From positions 992,001 to 1,056,000 of the forward strand of contig CBDDKR010000002.1 in the NCBI GenBank assembly GCA_965230345.1: DNA of 64,000 nt, written 5' to 3'. This DNA is from JADKBO01 sp965230345. GTDB taxonomy: Bacteria; Bacteroidota; Bacteroidia; Chitinophagales; Saprospiraceae. A program made the position numbers and the translations under genes. The notes under the pieces were generated by a model. That model was not told the origin of the DNA. It searched no databases and saw only the letters and a list, made by a program, of their open reading frames with translations. Numbering within the stretch: position 1 is the first letter of the stretch; every line of letters begins with the position of its first letter. Below are positions 28,450 to 35,958 of the stretch, in pieces.

Positions 28450-28803
28450 ATGAATGACAAGTCATACGTAGAATGGAAATCGATGTCAGATAAATCTTTG
28501 ATGGAAACCATTGGGAAATTTATTCAATCACATCGTTTAAATCAAAACAAATCTCAAAACCAAGTAGCAACCACAGCAGGAATTAGTCGTTCTACGTTAA
28601 GCTTGTTAGAAAGAGGAGAAAAAGTGCGAATTGATAGTTTTATTCAAGTATTAAGAGTTCTTGATTTACTATATGTAATGGATGTATTCAAGGTTCAAGA
28701 CCAAATAAGCCCAATCGAATATGCAAAACTTAAGAAAAATAAAAGAAAGCATGCCTCACCAAAGAAAGCTGACAATAGCAAAAAAGAAGATTTAGGATGG
28801 TAG
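28450..28803 (+). CDS. hipB: HipB-like antitoxin, Xre-family HTH
   Basis: 117-residue DNA-binding antitoxin. The HTH (about 24-78: NQVATTAGISRSTLSLLERG) is of the Cro/Xre class, followed by a Lys-rich disordered tail (about 95-117), typical of a degradable antitoxin. ATG 28450 is preferred to an upstream in-frame start at 28318 whose extra residues look like translated promoter. Its last codons overlap the hipA start (ATG at 28797), so antitoxin and toxin are translationally coupled. Confidence 0.87.
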   Translation: MNDKSYVEWKSMSDKSLMETIGKFIQSHRLNQNKSQNQVATTAGISRSTLSLLERGEKVRIDSFIQVLRVLDLLYVMDVFKVQDQISPIEYAKLKKNKRKHASPKKADNSKKEDLGW

Positions 28804-30098
28804 ATGTAGCAGAAGTAAAAATATGGGGCGAATTTGCTGGAGCTATTCGATGGGATGAATCGCAACAATTAGGTTATTTCCAATATGACTCAAAATTTAT
28901 AGAAAAAGGTTGGGATTTGTCACCAATTAAAATGCCAATTGCTCAAGGTTCTAGAATTCATAGTTTTCCAGAAATTAGAAAAGGACGCAATGAAACTGAA
29001 GATACTTTCAAAGGATTGCCAGGGCTGTTATCCGATGCACTACCTGACAAGTACGGAAACAAACTGATTAACGCATGGTTATCACGACAAGGAAGGTCAG
29101 AAAACAGTATGAATCCTGTCGAAAAACTGTGTTTCATTGGTACAAGAGGAATGGGAGCAATCGAATTTGAACCATCACAAATAAAAAGCGGAACAAATAC
29201 TTTCTCACTAGAACTTAATAGCTTGGTTGAAGTTGCAAGAAAAATTTTAAATGAACGCAAAGGTTTTTTAACCAACCTTGATAAAAATGAGGAAAAGGCA
29301 ATGATGGAAATATTAAAAATAGGAACATCTGCTGGTGGAGCTCGTCCAAAAGCTGTAATTGGATACAATCCTAAAACTAAAGAAATAAGGTCCGGACAGG
29401 GAAATGTCCCTAAAGGTTTCGAGCATTGGTTAATAAAACTTGACGGTGTTAGTGGAGAACAGTTTGGTGAAAGTTCTGGTTGGGGTCGAGTAGAATATGC
29501 ATATTACCTTATGGCAATTGACAGTGGAATTGAAATAAGCGAATGTCAATTATTAGAAGAAAATGGAAGAGCTCATTTTATGACCAAACGTTTTGACAGA
29601 CAGGAAAACATCAAACATCATATACAATCATTGTGTGGCTTACAACATTACGACTTCAATGATATGTATGGCTACAGTTACGAACAAGTGTTTCAAACAA
29701 TGAGATTACTACAATTGACCTACCCTGAAGCTGAACAAATGTTTCGAAGAATGGTATTTAACGTATTAGCCACAAATTATGATGATCACACAAAGAATTT
29801 TTCATTCATATTAAAAAAGAACGAAAAATGGAGACTAGCACCAGCTTATGACTTATGTTTTTCTTTCGACCCTAACAATCATTGGGTAAATAAACAAACG
29901 TTAAGTGTCAACGGAAAAAGATTGGACATCAATAAAGATGATTTAATGACAATAGCTAGAGACAATAACATAAAAAAAGGTGAAAAAATTATTAATGAAA
30001 TTAATTCTACAATAAAATCATGGTATAATTATGCCGAACAAGCACAATTGAGAAATGATTTGAAAGAAAGAATACAGAATAGTTTAAATACACTCTAA
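28797..30098 (+). CDS. hipA: HipA-family serine/threonine kinase toxin
   Basis: 433-residue toxin kinase, full length with both the N-terminal HipA_N region (KGLPGLLSDALPDKYG, about 75-90) and the C-terminal kinase domain. Active-site motifs are intact: KAVIGYNP, the catalytic loop NYDDHTKNFSFIL (about 325-337) and the metal motif APAYDLCFSF. Known HipA kinases phosphorylate aminoacyl-tRNA synthetases such as GltX, halting growth. It overlaps hipB by 7 nt. The module lies between cassette-like boundaries, indicating horizontal acquisition. Confidence 0.92.
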   Translation: MVDVAEVKIWGEFAGAIRWDESQQLGYFQYDSKFIEKGWDLSPIKMPIAQGSRIHSFPEIRKGRNETEDTFKGLPGLLSDALPDKYGNKLINAWLSRQGRSENSMNPVEKLCFIGTRGMGAIEFEPSQIKSGTNTFSLELNSLVEVARKILNERKGFLTNLDKNEEKAMMEILKIGTSAGGARPKAVIGYNPKTKEIRSGQGNVPKGFEHWLIKLDGVSGEQFGESSGWGRVEYAYYLMAIDSGIEISECQLLEENGRAHFMTKRFDRQENIKHHIQSLCGLQHYDFNDMYGYSYEQVFQTMRLLQLTYPEAEQMFRRMVFNVLATNYDDHTKNFSFILKKNEKWRLAPAYDLCFSFDPNNHWVNKQTLSVNGKRLDINKDDLMTIARDNNIKKGEKIINEINSTIKSWYNYAEQAQLRNDLKERIQNSLNTL

Positions 30099-30114
30099 AA
30101 TTTAAAAAGTACGA

Positions 30115-30146
30115 TTGCACAACAATGTGTATAAGCAATAGCGGTT
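30115..30146. other. cassette-end motif after hipA (possible attC-like half)
   Basis: Seventeen nt after hipA comes GCACAACAATGTGTATAAGC, nearly the same as the motif after the metallophosphoesterase gene at 32839 (GCACCAACAATGTGTATTAA). The 11-mer TTGCACAACAA (30115-30125) is the exact inverse of TTGTTGTGCAA at 28235-28245 on the other side of hipBA. Together they bracket the module. The second arm expected of a full attC is not obvious here. Confidence 0.5.
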
Positions 30147-30181
30147 TAAGTACAAAATTGAAACTAAATAAATACTAATAA

Positions 30182-30241
30182 GGGCAAATGTTTAAACAAA
30201 AGACAGGAAAAACACCACAAGAATACCGTCAGGTGAATTAA
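30182..30241 (+). pseudogene. C-terminal remnant of an AraC-family regulator
   Basis: Reading GQMFKQKTGKTPQEYRQVN then TAA, this is the last 19 codons of an AraC/XylS DNA-binding domain (compare the canonical FGQxFKKxTGxTPxEYR). A stop precedes it in frame at 30179 and no upstream part exists. AraC regulators often sit next to DJ-1/PfpI genes, so this is likely the truncated former neighbour of the gene at 30368, cut when hipBA arrived. Confidence 0.72.
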
Positions 30242-30367
30242 AAACATTATTGCGGAATCCGATAAATTCTAGTTCTAGGATTTGTGTTTGACTTTCCATT
30301 ATTCGTGTTAAATTGGAGACGCTGCCTAGAATACCTTTGTTTTATTAAACAATTTAAAATTTATAAA

Positions 30368-31069
30368 ATGAAGAAGAATAAGGTATTGATCGTTGCAACT
30401 AATCACTCAGATTTTGAACATCCAAATGCTGAACCAACAGGGTTATGGTTATCAGAATTGACACATTTTTATGATGTATTTGAAGAAGAGGGAGTAGAAA
30501 TGGACATTGTAAGTCCCCAAGGAGGTAAAGTTCCAATAGATGAAAGAAGTTTAGGAAGAATGGTACTGGATAAAGCGACAAAATCGAGATACGAAGATTC
30601 TGCTTTTATGTCATTATTAGAAAATACGAAGTCTATACATGATGTAGTGTGGCAAGACTATGCTATTGTTTATTTTGCTGGTGGACATGGTGCTATGTGG
30701 GACTTTAAAGATAACCCTTATTTGAATGAGATGATTTGTCAAATGTTTGAAGGTGGCAAAATAGTATCGGCTGTTTGTCATGGTGTTGCGGCTTTGCAAA
30801 ATGTAAAGCTGAGTAATGGAGCATATTTGATTAGTGGTAAAAGAGGAACAGGTTTTCCTTACTTTGATGAGGTTATAGCAGGAGTGAAAAAATTTGTACC
30901 TTATAATTTACAAAAAGTACTAAAAGAAAGAGGAATGATCTACATTAAGGCATTCTTACCTCTTATGGGACATGTAGTTGTCGATGGCTTGCTCGTAACA
31001 GGACAGAATCCTAATTCTGCAACACTAACTGCGAAAAAGACACTTGAGATAATGAAGAAAATGAGTTAG
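30368..31069 (+). CDS. DJ-1/PfpI-family protein (type 1 glutamine amidotransferase-like)
   Basis: 233-residue cytosolic protein of the DJ-1/Hsp31 group. The nucleophile elbow is VSAVCHGVAAL (Cys at about residue 138), and the oxyanion and helper residues sit in YFAGGHGAMWDF. Members act as glyoxalase III, chaperones or amidases. ATG 30368 is chosen over 30284 because homology begins at KVLIVATNH. The last 49 codons are duplicated at 27959, showing that a second, now truncated, copy once existed. Only an AraC remnant survives upstream. Confidence 0.88.
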   Translation: MKKNKVLIVATNHSDFEHPNAEPTGLWLSELTHFYDVFEEEGVEMDIVSPQGGKVPIDERSLGRMVLDKATKSRYEDSAFMSLLENTKSIHDVVWQDYAIVYFAGGHGAMWDFKDNPYLNEMICQMFEGGKIVSAVCHGVAALQNVKLSNGAYLISGKRGTGFPYFDEVIAGVKKFVPYNLQKVLKERGMIYIKAFLPLMGHVVVDGLLVTGQNPNSATLTAKKTLEIMKKMS

Positions 31070-31204
31070 GGAGGGTTAACCTGTTGAAGTTAATTCCTTT
31101 GGCAAAAGTTCTTTTAGGTAATTATTCATTCTTGTACAGTATAATTTATATTTTTAACAAATGGGAACATAATGGAATGAATGTATTCGTTTATGAGTTG
31201 TTGT
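30922..31204 (+). repeat. 283-bp perfect direct repeat, right copy
   Basis: Identical to 27959-28241, offset 2963 bp. Here it is embedded in intact context: it covers the 3' end of the DJ-1 gene, the 14-nt gap and the first 40 codons of the next gene. The lack of any mismatch over 283 bp in noncoding as well as coding positions points to recent duplication or gene conversion. Confidence 0.93.
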
Positions 31205-31908
31205 ACACAATTACAGAAAACATTCCAACAGCTATAGTGAAGAATATGACACAATACAATTATATCAGAGACCTATTAACAATAGCGGGGTTGTTGACTC
31301 TTCCCTTAATTTTAATTTCTCAAAGATCTTTAATTGAAACTGATGTCAATCCAAAAACTTATCCTGGCAAAACAAACTACTTAAAAGTATTAGTTGAGAA
31401 TGAATCTTGTGAATCCATCTTAGTTACAACTCAAAAAGGATCAATAAAAAAAAGTGAATTATACTGCTGCTTTGAATACACAAATCCACGAGTTGGAGCA
31501 GATACTTTAGAAATCTTTACAATTCATAATTTAGATACAACATTAATTGAAAAAAGAATAATATATAATAGTCCTTGGCCAGAGCAATATGCCAAATTTG
31601 GAACAATAAAATCAGGCAGTATAAGTCTAACTCTTTTTAATACAATCAAAGAGGTGACTGTTCCACTTTATGGATTCGATATGTCAGGATATCACAATGT
31701 TGTGTCTTACAATATTATAGTTATAAGGGGCAAAAGAATTATTCATTCGGGTAAAAATATTGGAGGTAAATTCTCAAAAGAAAACGAATTGCTTCTGAAA
31801 AAAGTTAATGTTGGAGATATAGTAGAAATTACAAATATTAAGGCTAATATAGTTGGTGAAACATCACCACGAACATTGAATAATCTTAAATTAAAAATCA
31901 CAAACTGA
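31084..31908 (+). CDS. GldM C-terminal-domain-like membrane-anchored protein
   Basis: About 274 residues from TTG 31084; ATGs at 31177 or 31246 are possible. Two hydrophobic stretches (about 12-26 and 64-79) precede a periplasmic region. Its last 110 residues follow the GldM_C pattern: AKFGTIKSGSISL, then a KxIIHSGKNIGGKFS segment and a terminal LLLKKVNVGDIVEITNIKA ending LKLKI. GldM is the periplasmic stalk of the type IX motor, but this is a short stand-alone version far from gldKLN. The first 40 codons belong to the 283-bp repeat, so the N-terminus may be a chimera made at the recombination boundary. Confidence 0.6.
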   Translation: MKLIPLAKVLLGNYSFLYSIIYIFNKWEHNGMNVFVYELLYTITENIPTAIVKNMTQYNYIRDLLTIAGLLTLPLILISQRSLIETDVNPKTYPGKTNYLKVLVENESCESILVTTQKGSIKKSELYCCFEYTNPRVGADTLEIFTIHNLDTTLIEKRIIYNSPWPEQYAKFGTIKSGSISLTLFNTIKEVTVPLYGFDMSGYHNVVSYNIIVIRGKRIIHSGKNIGGKFSKENELLLKKVNVGDIVEITNIKANIVGETSPRTLNNLKLKITN

Positions 31909-31916
31909 GTCAAACA

Positions 31917-31967
31917 AGTGACAAAGACACCATGCATGCTATCGCAATGGCTAAGGTGCTTGTCACT
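31917..31967. other. hairpin between accessory genes
   Basis: AGTGACAAAGACACC and GGTGCTTGTCACT form a 13-bp stem with a 2-nt bulge around a loop of about 23 nt, starting 9 nt after the upstream stop codon. There is no U-run, so it is not a standard terminator. Its placement matches the other possible cassette-end structures at 30115 and 32838. Confidence 0.5.
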
Positions 31968-31988
31968 AGACCATTGTAATCAATTAAA

Positions 31989-32831
31989 ATGGGCAGGAGG
32001 AAATTTATAAAACAAACTATTTTGGGGACTGTTGGAATTGGATCTTTAACTGGACTTTACACTTGGCAAATTGAACCTTTTTGGTTAGAATTTGTCAAAC
32101 GAAAAATGCCAATTGCTAATCTACCTGATCATCTGATTGGAAAGCATTTAATGCAGATAAGTGATATACACGTTGGAAATAGATTTGATTTTAACTATAT
32201 AATTGACTCATTTAAACAAGCACAAAAGTTCAATCCTGATTTTGTTGTTTACACAGGAGACTATGTAAGTTATGAAAATGATAAGCAATATAAACAATTA
32301 CAAGAAGTATTGAAATATACTGTTAAAGGGAGAATGGGAACTGTTGGAATACTCGGCAATCACGATTATGGAAAGAATTGGTCGGAACAAAATGTAGCAG
32401 ATAATATTTCAGAGCAATTGACAAATGCAGGAATTAAAGTACTTGAAAATGAACAAGTAGATATTTCGGGATTGAACATAATTGGATTTGATGATTACTG
32501 GGCATTGAATTTTGCACCTGAAAAGGTGATGAATAACTATGACCATAATAAGGCTAATTTATTATTATGTCACAACCCTGATGTTTGCGATTTAGATGTT
32601 TGGAATGGGTATAAAGGCTGGATATTATCTGGACATACACATGGAGGACAGTGTAAACCACCATTTTTAAAAGCACCAATGTTGCCTGTTAAGAATAAGA
32701 GATATTCTCAAGGTGAAATTGATTTGAATGATGGCAGGAAGCTATATATTAATAGAGCGGTTGGTCACTTATGGCAAGTGAGATTTAACGTTCGACCAGA
32801 AATAACAATATTTGAACTTCAAAAAGGATAA
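31989..32831 (+). CDS. calcineurin-like metallophosphoesterase (YkuE-type)
   Basis: 280-residue exported or membrane-bound phosphohydrolase. The N-terminus (MGRRKFIKQTILGTVGIGSL) looks like a twin-arginine or membrane-anchor signal. All five metal motifs are present: DIHVG (about 59), GDYVS, GNHDYG (about 120), CHNPD and GHTHGG (about 217). Related YkuE enzymes act at the cell surface, and lipid A or UDP-sugar substrates are also known in the family. It lies between hairpin-like sites as a single-gene cassette. Confidence 0.88.
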   Translation: MGRRKFIKQTILGTVGIGSLTGLYTWQIEPFWLEFVKRKMPIANLPDHLIGKHLMQISDIHVGNRFDFNYIIDSFKQAQKFNPDFVVYTGDYVSYENDKQYKQLQEVLKYTVKGRMGTVGILGNHDYGKNWSEQNVADNISEQLTNAGIKVLENEQVDISGLNIIGFDDYWALNFAPEKVMNNYDHNKANLLLCHNPDVCDLDVWNGYKGWILSGHTHGGQCKPPFLKAPMLPVKNKRYSQGEIDLNDGRKLYINRAVGHLWQVRFNVRPEITIFELQKG

Positions 32832-32837
32832 AAAACG

Positions 32838-32908
32838 GGCACCAACAATGTGTATTAAACCATAGCATCCAAGACAAGAAACCATGCTTCATACATTGAC
32901 CGTTAGGA
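32838..32908 (+). other. attC-like imperfect palindrome between accessory genes
   Basis: Starting 7 nt after the metallophosphoesterase stop, CACCAAC (32840-32846) and GTTAGGA (32902-32908) resemble the outer R'' (RYYYAAC) and R' (GTTRRRY) boxes of integron attC sites. Inside them, AATGTGTAT pairs with ATACATT leaving one extrahelical G, and GCAT pairs with ATGC. A 4-nt unpaired spacer lies on the right arm. The total of about 70 bp is within the attC size range, and the next gene starts 13 nt after the R'-like box. No integrase is in the window. Confidence 0.45.
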
Positions 32909-32921
32909 CTAATAAAACAAC

Positions 32922-33596
32922 ATGAAAGCTGAATTTTATAAACATATCGAATTAGATTCTGACCTTGAAGAAATAATATCTCTTTTTAAGAGTAATGAGA
33001 TATATTATGAAGTATCATCAGCAGGAAGTATAGTTGACGAAACGATTATTGGGAGTAGAATGTTTGCCAAATACACACTTAAAATACTTCCAGATGATTT
33101 TAAAAAGGCCAACAAACTGATAAGTGAAAGTTTAGAATCAAAAGAATTACGGATAGAGGATTTTAAATACTTAGAAGACTTAGATAATAATGAATTATTA
33201 GGGATTGTAGAGAATCCAGGAGAATGGTCTATTGAGGCAGAAATAGTTGCAAGAAAAATTTTGGCAAAAAGAGGAGTACAAATTGATGAACAAGAAATAA
33301 AGAATAAACGTGAAATAAAACGGTTAGAATTTGAGAAGGGAAAATCAGTTTCAACTATGATCCAATTGCTTTATCTTGTTTTGATCATATTAGGTTTCTA
33401 TAGGAGCATTATATTAATAATTGCTGGAATAGGAATGGGGTATTACTATTCTTATGGAACAAGAATAAATGAGGAAGGGAAAAAGTTTTACGTTTATGAC
33501 GAAAAAGCACGAGTCAACGGGAAAATAATATTATATATAGGAGTAATTTGTTTTTTAGTGAATTTGTATTTTCTTTTTAGAATAGATGTTAGGTGA
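32922..33596 (+). CDS. DUF2007-like protein with two membrane helices
   Basis: 224 residues. Residues 1-75 resemble DUF2007 (putative signal-transducing domain: GSRMFAKYTLKILPDDFKKA). A charged helical linker follows, with two or three membrane helices (about 145-165, 168-180 and 202-218). The fusion of this soluble domain to membrane helices is known from Bacteroidota hypotheticals, but no function is established. It starts just after an attC-like site, as a cassette gene would. Confidence 0.65.
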   Translation: MKAEFYKHIELDSDLEEIISLFKSNEIYYEVSSAGSIVDETIIGSRMFAKYTLKILPDDFKKANKLISESLESKELRIEDFKYLEDLDNNELLGIVENPGEWSIEAEIVARKILAKRGVQIDEQEIKNKREIKRLEFEKGKSVSTMIQLLYLVLIILGFYRSIILIIAGIGMGYYYSYGTRINEEGKKFYVYDEKARVNGKIILYIGVICFLVNLYFLFRIDVR

Positions 33597-33638
33597 AATA
33601 TCAAAATGTGTCGCTAGCATAAAACAACAACAACACTA

Positions 33639-33911
33639 TTGGATATAGAAAATGCATATAATTCTTGGGCCAAACAATACGATACGAATAAAAATAGAAC
33701 TCGTGATCTGGACATTAAAGCAACTATAAACACTTTAGCCAAGTATGAATTTAGTAATGTATTAGAGTTGGGCTGAGGAACCGGAAAAAATACTAAATGG
33801 TTACTGAAAAAAGCAAATCGAATTATTGGGCTTGATTTTTCACACAAAATACTTAATTTGGCTATAGAGAAAGTTCCTGAGGATAAAGTAATATTTATAG
33901 CTATGGGTTAA
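33639..33911 (+). pseudogene. broken class I SAM methyltransferase (N-terminal part)
   Basis: In frame from about 33639 the translation runs AYNSWAKQYDTNKNRTRDLD, then VLELG-stop-GTGKNTKWLLKKA and IIGLDFSHKIL, which is methyltransferase motif I with the usual Cys codon replaced by TGA (33774-33776). The reading then ends at 33909, after about 90 codons, where the sequence fuses to another gene remnant. It is therefore truncated as well as interrupted. Confidence 0.78.
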
Positions 33912-34048
33912 TTCAAAAGTATGTAGAAGAAAAAGATAAACGCATTATGATATTAATGGGAGCTAGTCATATAGCGGTACTAGAAAACCTAATTAGTTAT
34001 AACAGCAATTGGCAAACGGTTGAATTGAAAGATATAGTTGAATTATAG
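33890..34048 (+). pseudogene. C-terminal remnant resembling a DUF5694-type protein
   Basis: A different frame from the preceding methyltransferase fragment reads IQKYVEEKDKRIMILMGASH, then about 25 residues to a TAG at 34046. The KRIxILxGASH pattern near a C-terminus resembles DUF5694/TraB-like proteins. No start or N-terminal part exists; it appears spliced onto the methyltransferase fragment by a deletion near 33885-33900. Family assignment is tentative. Confidence 0.5.
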
Positions 34049-34133
34049 CGTGACTGCTAAATATCGATCGTAAAAAACCTTGACACAGAAAACATCACCC
34101 TTTAACCAATAGAATATTCTATAGAAATTAGTC

Positions 34134-35339
34134 ATGAAACCAAAAACGTATTATACCAAAAGTGACAATTTTAATATAGCCTATCAAGTAGTTGGAAATG
34201 GTCCCGTCGATATAATTTATATTCCAGGGTGGCTTTCAAATATTGATATGATGTGGGCAGAACCAAGGCTTGCTGGGTTTTTAACACGACTTACTTTGTT
34301 TTCACGACTTATTCTATTCGATAAAAGAGGAACAGGTCTCTCAGATAGAACAGATGAGTATTCTACTATGAGAGAAAGAATGGAGGATATAAACGCAGTA
34401 ATGAAAGCTACAAATAGTGCCAGAGCATTTTTATTTAGCCATTCTGAAGGAGGCTCTGTAAGTTTACTTTTTTCTTTGCACTATCCCAACAAAACGTTAG
34501 GTGTTATAGGGTTTGGTATTTTTGCGAAACGACGATACTCCGAAGATTATCCTTGGGCACCAACAGATAAACAACGTGCTGCTACCAACAAACTAATTGA
34601 AGAAAACTGGGCCCATGGCAATTTAGATGATCTCAAGGTTTTAGTGCCTTCACTTGCTCATGATGCTGGATTTATGGAGTGGTTTGCTGGTTATTTACGT
34701 TCAGGTGGAAGTCCTAAAGCAGCTTTAATACTAAATCAACAAAACACATTTATCGATATTACTGGAATATTGAAATCCATTGATGTTCCTACACTTTTAC
34801 TTTTTAGAAAGGGAGATTTAGAAATTAAAGTAGAAGAAGGTAGGTATATAGCAAAGCGTATTAGAAACTCCAAATTGGTAGAGTTTGAAGGGAAAGACCA
34901 CCTATTTTGGACAGGTGATACTTATTCTATTTTAGCAGAAATTGAAGAATTTGTAACAGGCATTCGGCCTTCTAGATCTGAGTTTCCGTCATATAGGTTA
35001 ACACTTCAGCAAACTAGGGATGATATTGAAAAAGTAATGTCTGAAAACTTTTTATATAACCTCAAGGTCGAAGAATTTGCCAAATTATGTGGTAGAAGCC
35101 TCTCAGCATTTAAAAGAGATTTTAAAACGATCTACAAAACAACACCATCAAAATGGGTCAAAACGAAGCGCTTGGAGTATGCTAAGAAGCTACTTGTTAC
35201 AAGTAATTTAACTATTAGTCAGATTTGCTATGAATGTGGATTTATAAATGGATCACATTTTGTTAAATCCTTTAGAGCATTTTATAATATTTCTCCACTT
35301 CGATATAGAATATCACAATCTACTTCGAATGTTGAGTAA
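34134..35339 (+). CDS. alpha/beta-hydrolase fused to AraC-type DNA-binding domain
   Basis: 401-residue fusion. Residues 1-280 form an alpha/beta-hydrolase: oxyanion region IPGWLSNID, DKRGTGLSDR, nucleophile Ser in FSHSEGGSV (about 104), likely acid in FRKGDLE and catalytic His in GKDHLFW (about 263). Residues about 300-400 are a complete two-HTH AraC domain (VEEFAKLCGRSLSAFKRDF; ISQICYECGFINGSHFVKSF). This suggests a regulator that binds or hydrolyses an ester-like ligand. Hydrolase-cyclase fusions with the same hydrolase type are known. It has its own leader region with no obvious operator. Confidence 0.9.
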   Translation: MKPKTYYTKSDNFNIAYQVVGNGPVDIIYIPGWLSNIDMMWAEPRLAGFLTRLTLFSRLILFDKRGTGLSDRTDEYSTMRERMEDINAVMKATNSARAFLFSHSEGGSVSLLFSLHYPNKTLGVIGFGIFAKRRYSEDYPWAPTDKQRAATNKLIEENWAHGNLDDLKVLVPSLAHDAGFMEWFAGYLRSGGSPKAALILNQQNTFIDITGILKSIDVPTLLLFRKGDLEIKVEEGRYIAKRIRNSKLVEFEGKDHLFWTGDTYSILAEIEEFVTGIRPSRSEFPSYRLTLQQTRDDIEKVMSENFLYNLKVEEFAKLCGRSLSAFKRDFKTIYKTTPSKWVKTKRLEYAKKLLVTSNLTISQICYECGFINGSHFVKSFRAFYNISPLRYRISQSTSNVE

Positions 35340-35454
35340 TTGATTTCGAAGATTCTAAAAATGAACGTTTTAGAACATTATTTGAACTTTTAGGAAAATC
35401 TCATACTCAAGATTTTGAGGACATTTGTTATTTATCATTAACAATCAAAATAGT

Positions 35455-35940
35455 ATGAAATCTGTATTAAAATTTTTACTCTTACTAGTTTTTAGTTTAG
35501 TTTTTTCTAAAAGTTATGCGCAAATCGACCTAATAAATGACGAATTTACAGAAGCTAAACAGGAAGTAATGGAAACATTTGTGGCAATTGCTCAAAGCAT
35601 TAAGGACAAAGATTTGGACAAGCTAATTGCATTTCATGCCTATGGTCCAAAATTTACAGAATTTAAAAATGGAGAACCTAGAAATGGAGACAAAGCCAAT
35701 GAAGAGCATGAGCGTCATGTTTTTGGTTCAGTTACTGAAGTTATCAAATTCGATGCTCAGGATTTAAAAATAGCCGTTTACGGTGATGTGGCGAATTTAA
35801 CTTTTCACTCAGATTTTCATTTAAAATTTGGTGATGATTTGGTAATAGTTAACGACCAAATAACCTTACTATTTGTTAAAACCAAGAATGGTTGGAAAAT
35901 AGTGCATGAACATCATTCACCTTTGAAAAATAAGATTTAA
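35455..35940 (+). CDS. secreted SnoaL/DUF4440-like (NTF2-fold) protein
   Basis: 161 residues with a signal peptide (MKSVLKFLLLLVFSLVFSKS, cleaved after SYAQ). The start is set at 35455 for that reason. The mature part is one NTF2-like cone (VMETFVAIAQSIKDKDLDKL; FVKTKNGWKIVHEHHSPL), the fold used by ketosteroid-isomerase-like and binding proteins. No catalytic assignment is possible. It follows the hydrolase-AraC gene by 115 nt in the same direction and could be its target. Confidence 0.82.
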   Translation: MKSVLKFLLLLVFSLVFSKSYAQIDLINDEFTEAKQEVMETFVAIAQSIKDKDLDKLIAFHAYGPKFTEFKNGEPRNGDKANEEHERHVFGSVTEVIKFDAQDLKIAVYGDVANLTFHSDFHLKFGDDLVIVNDQITLLFVKTKNGWKIVHEHHSPLKNKI

Positions 35941-35958
35941 CCCTTTTATAATTTATAT

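Noticed and set aside
33774..33776. TGA in methyltransferase motif I as a recoded selenocysteine
   Set aside because: The gene is truncated and fused to another remnant soon after, no SECIS-like hairpin is seen, and this position is a normal Cys in methyltransferases, so ordinary decay is simpler.
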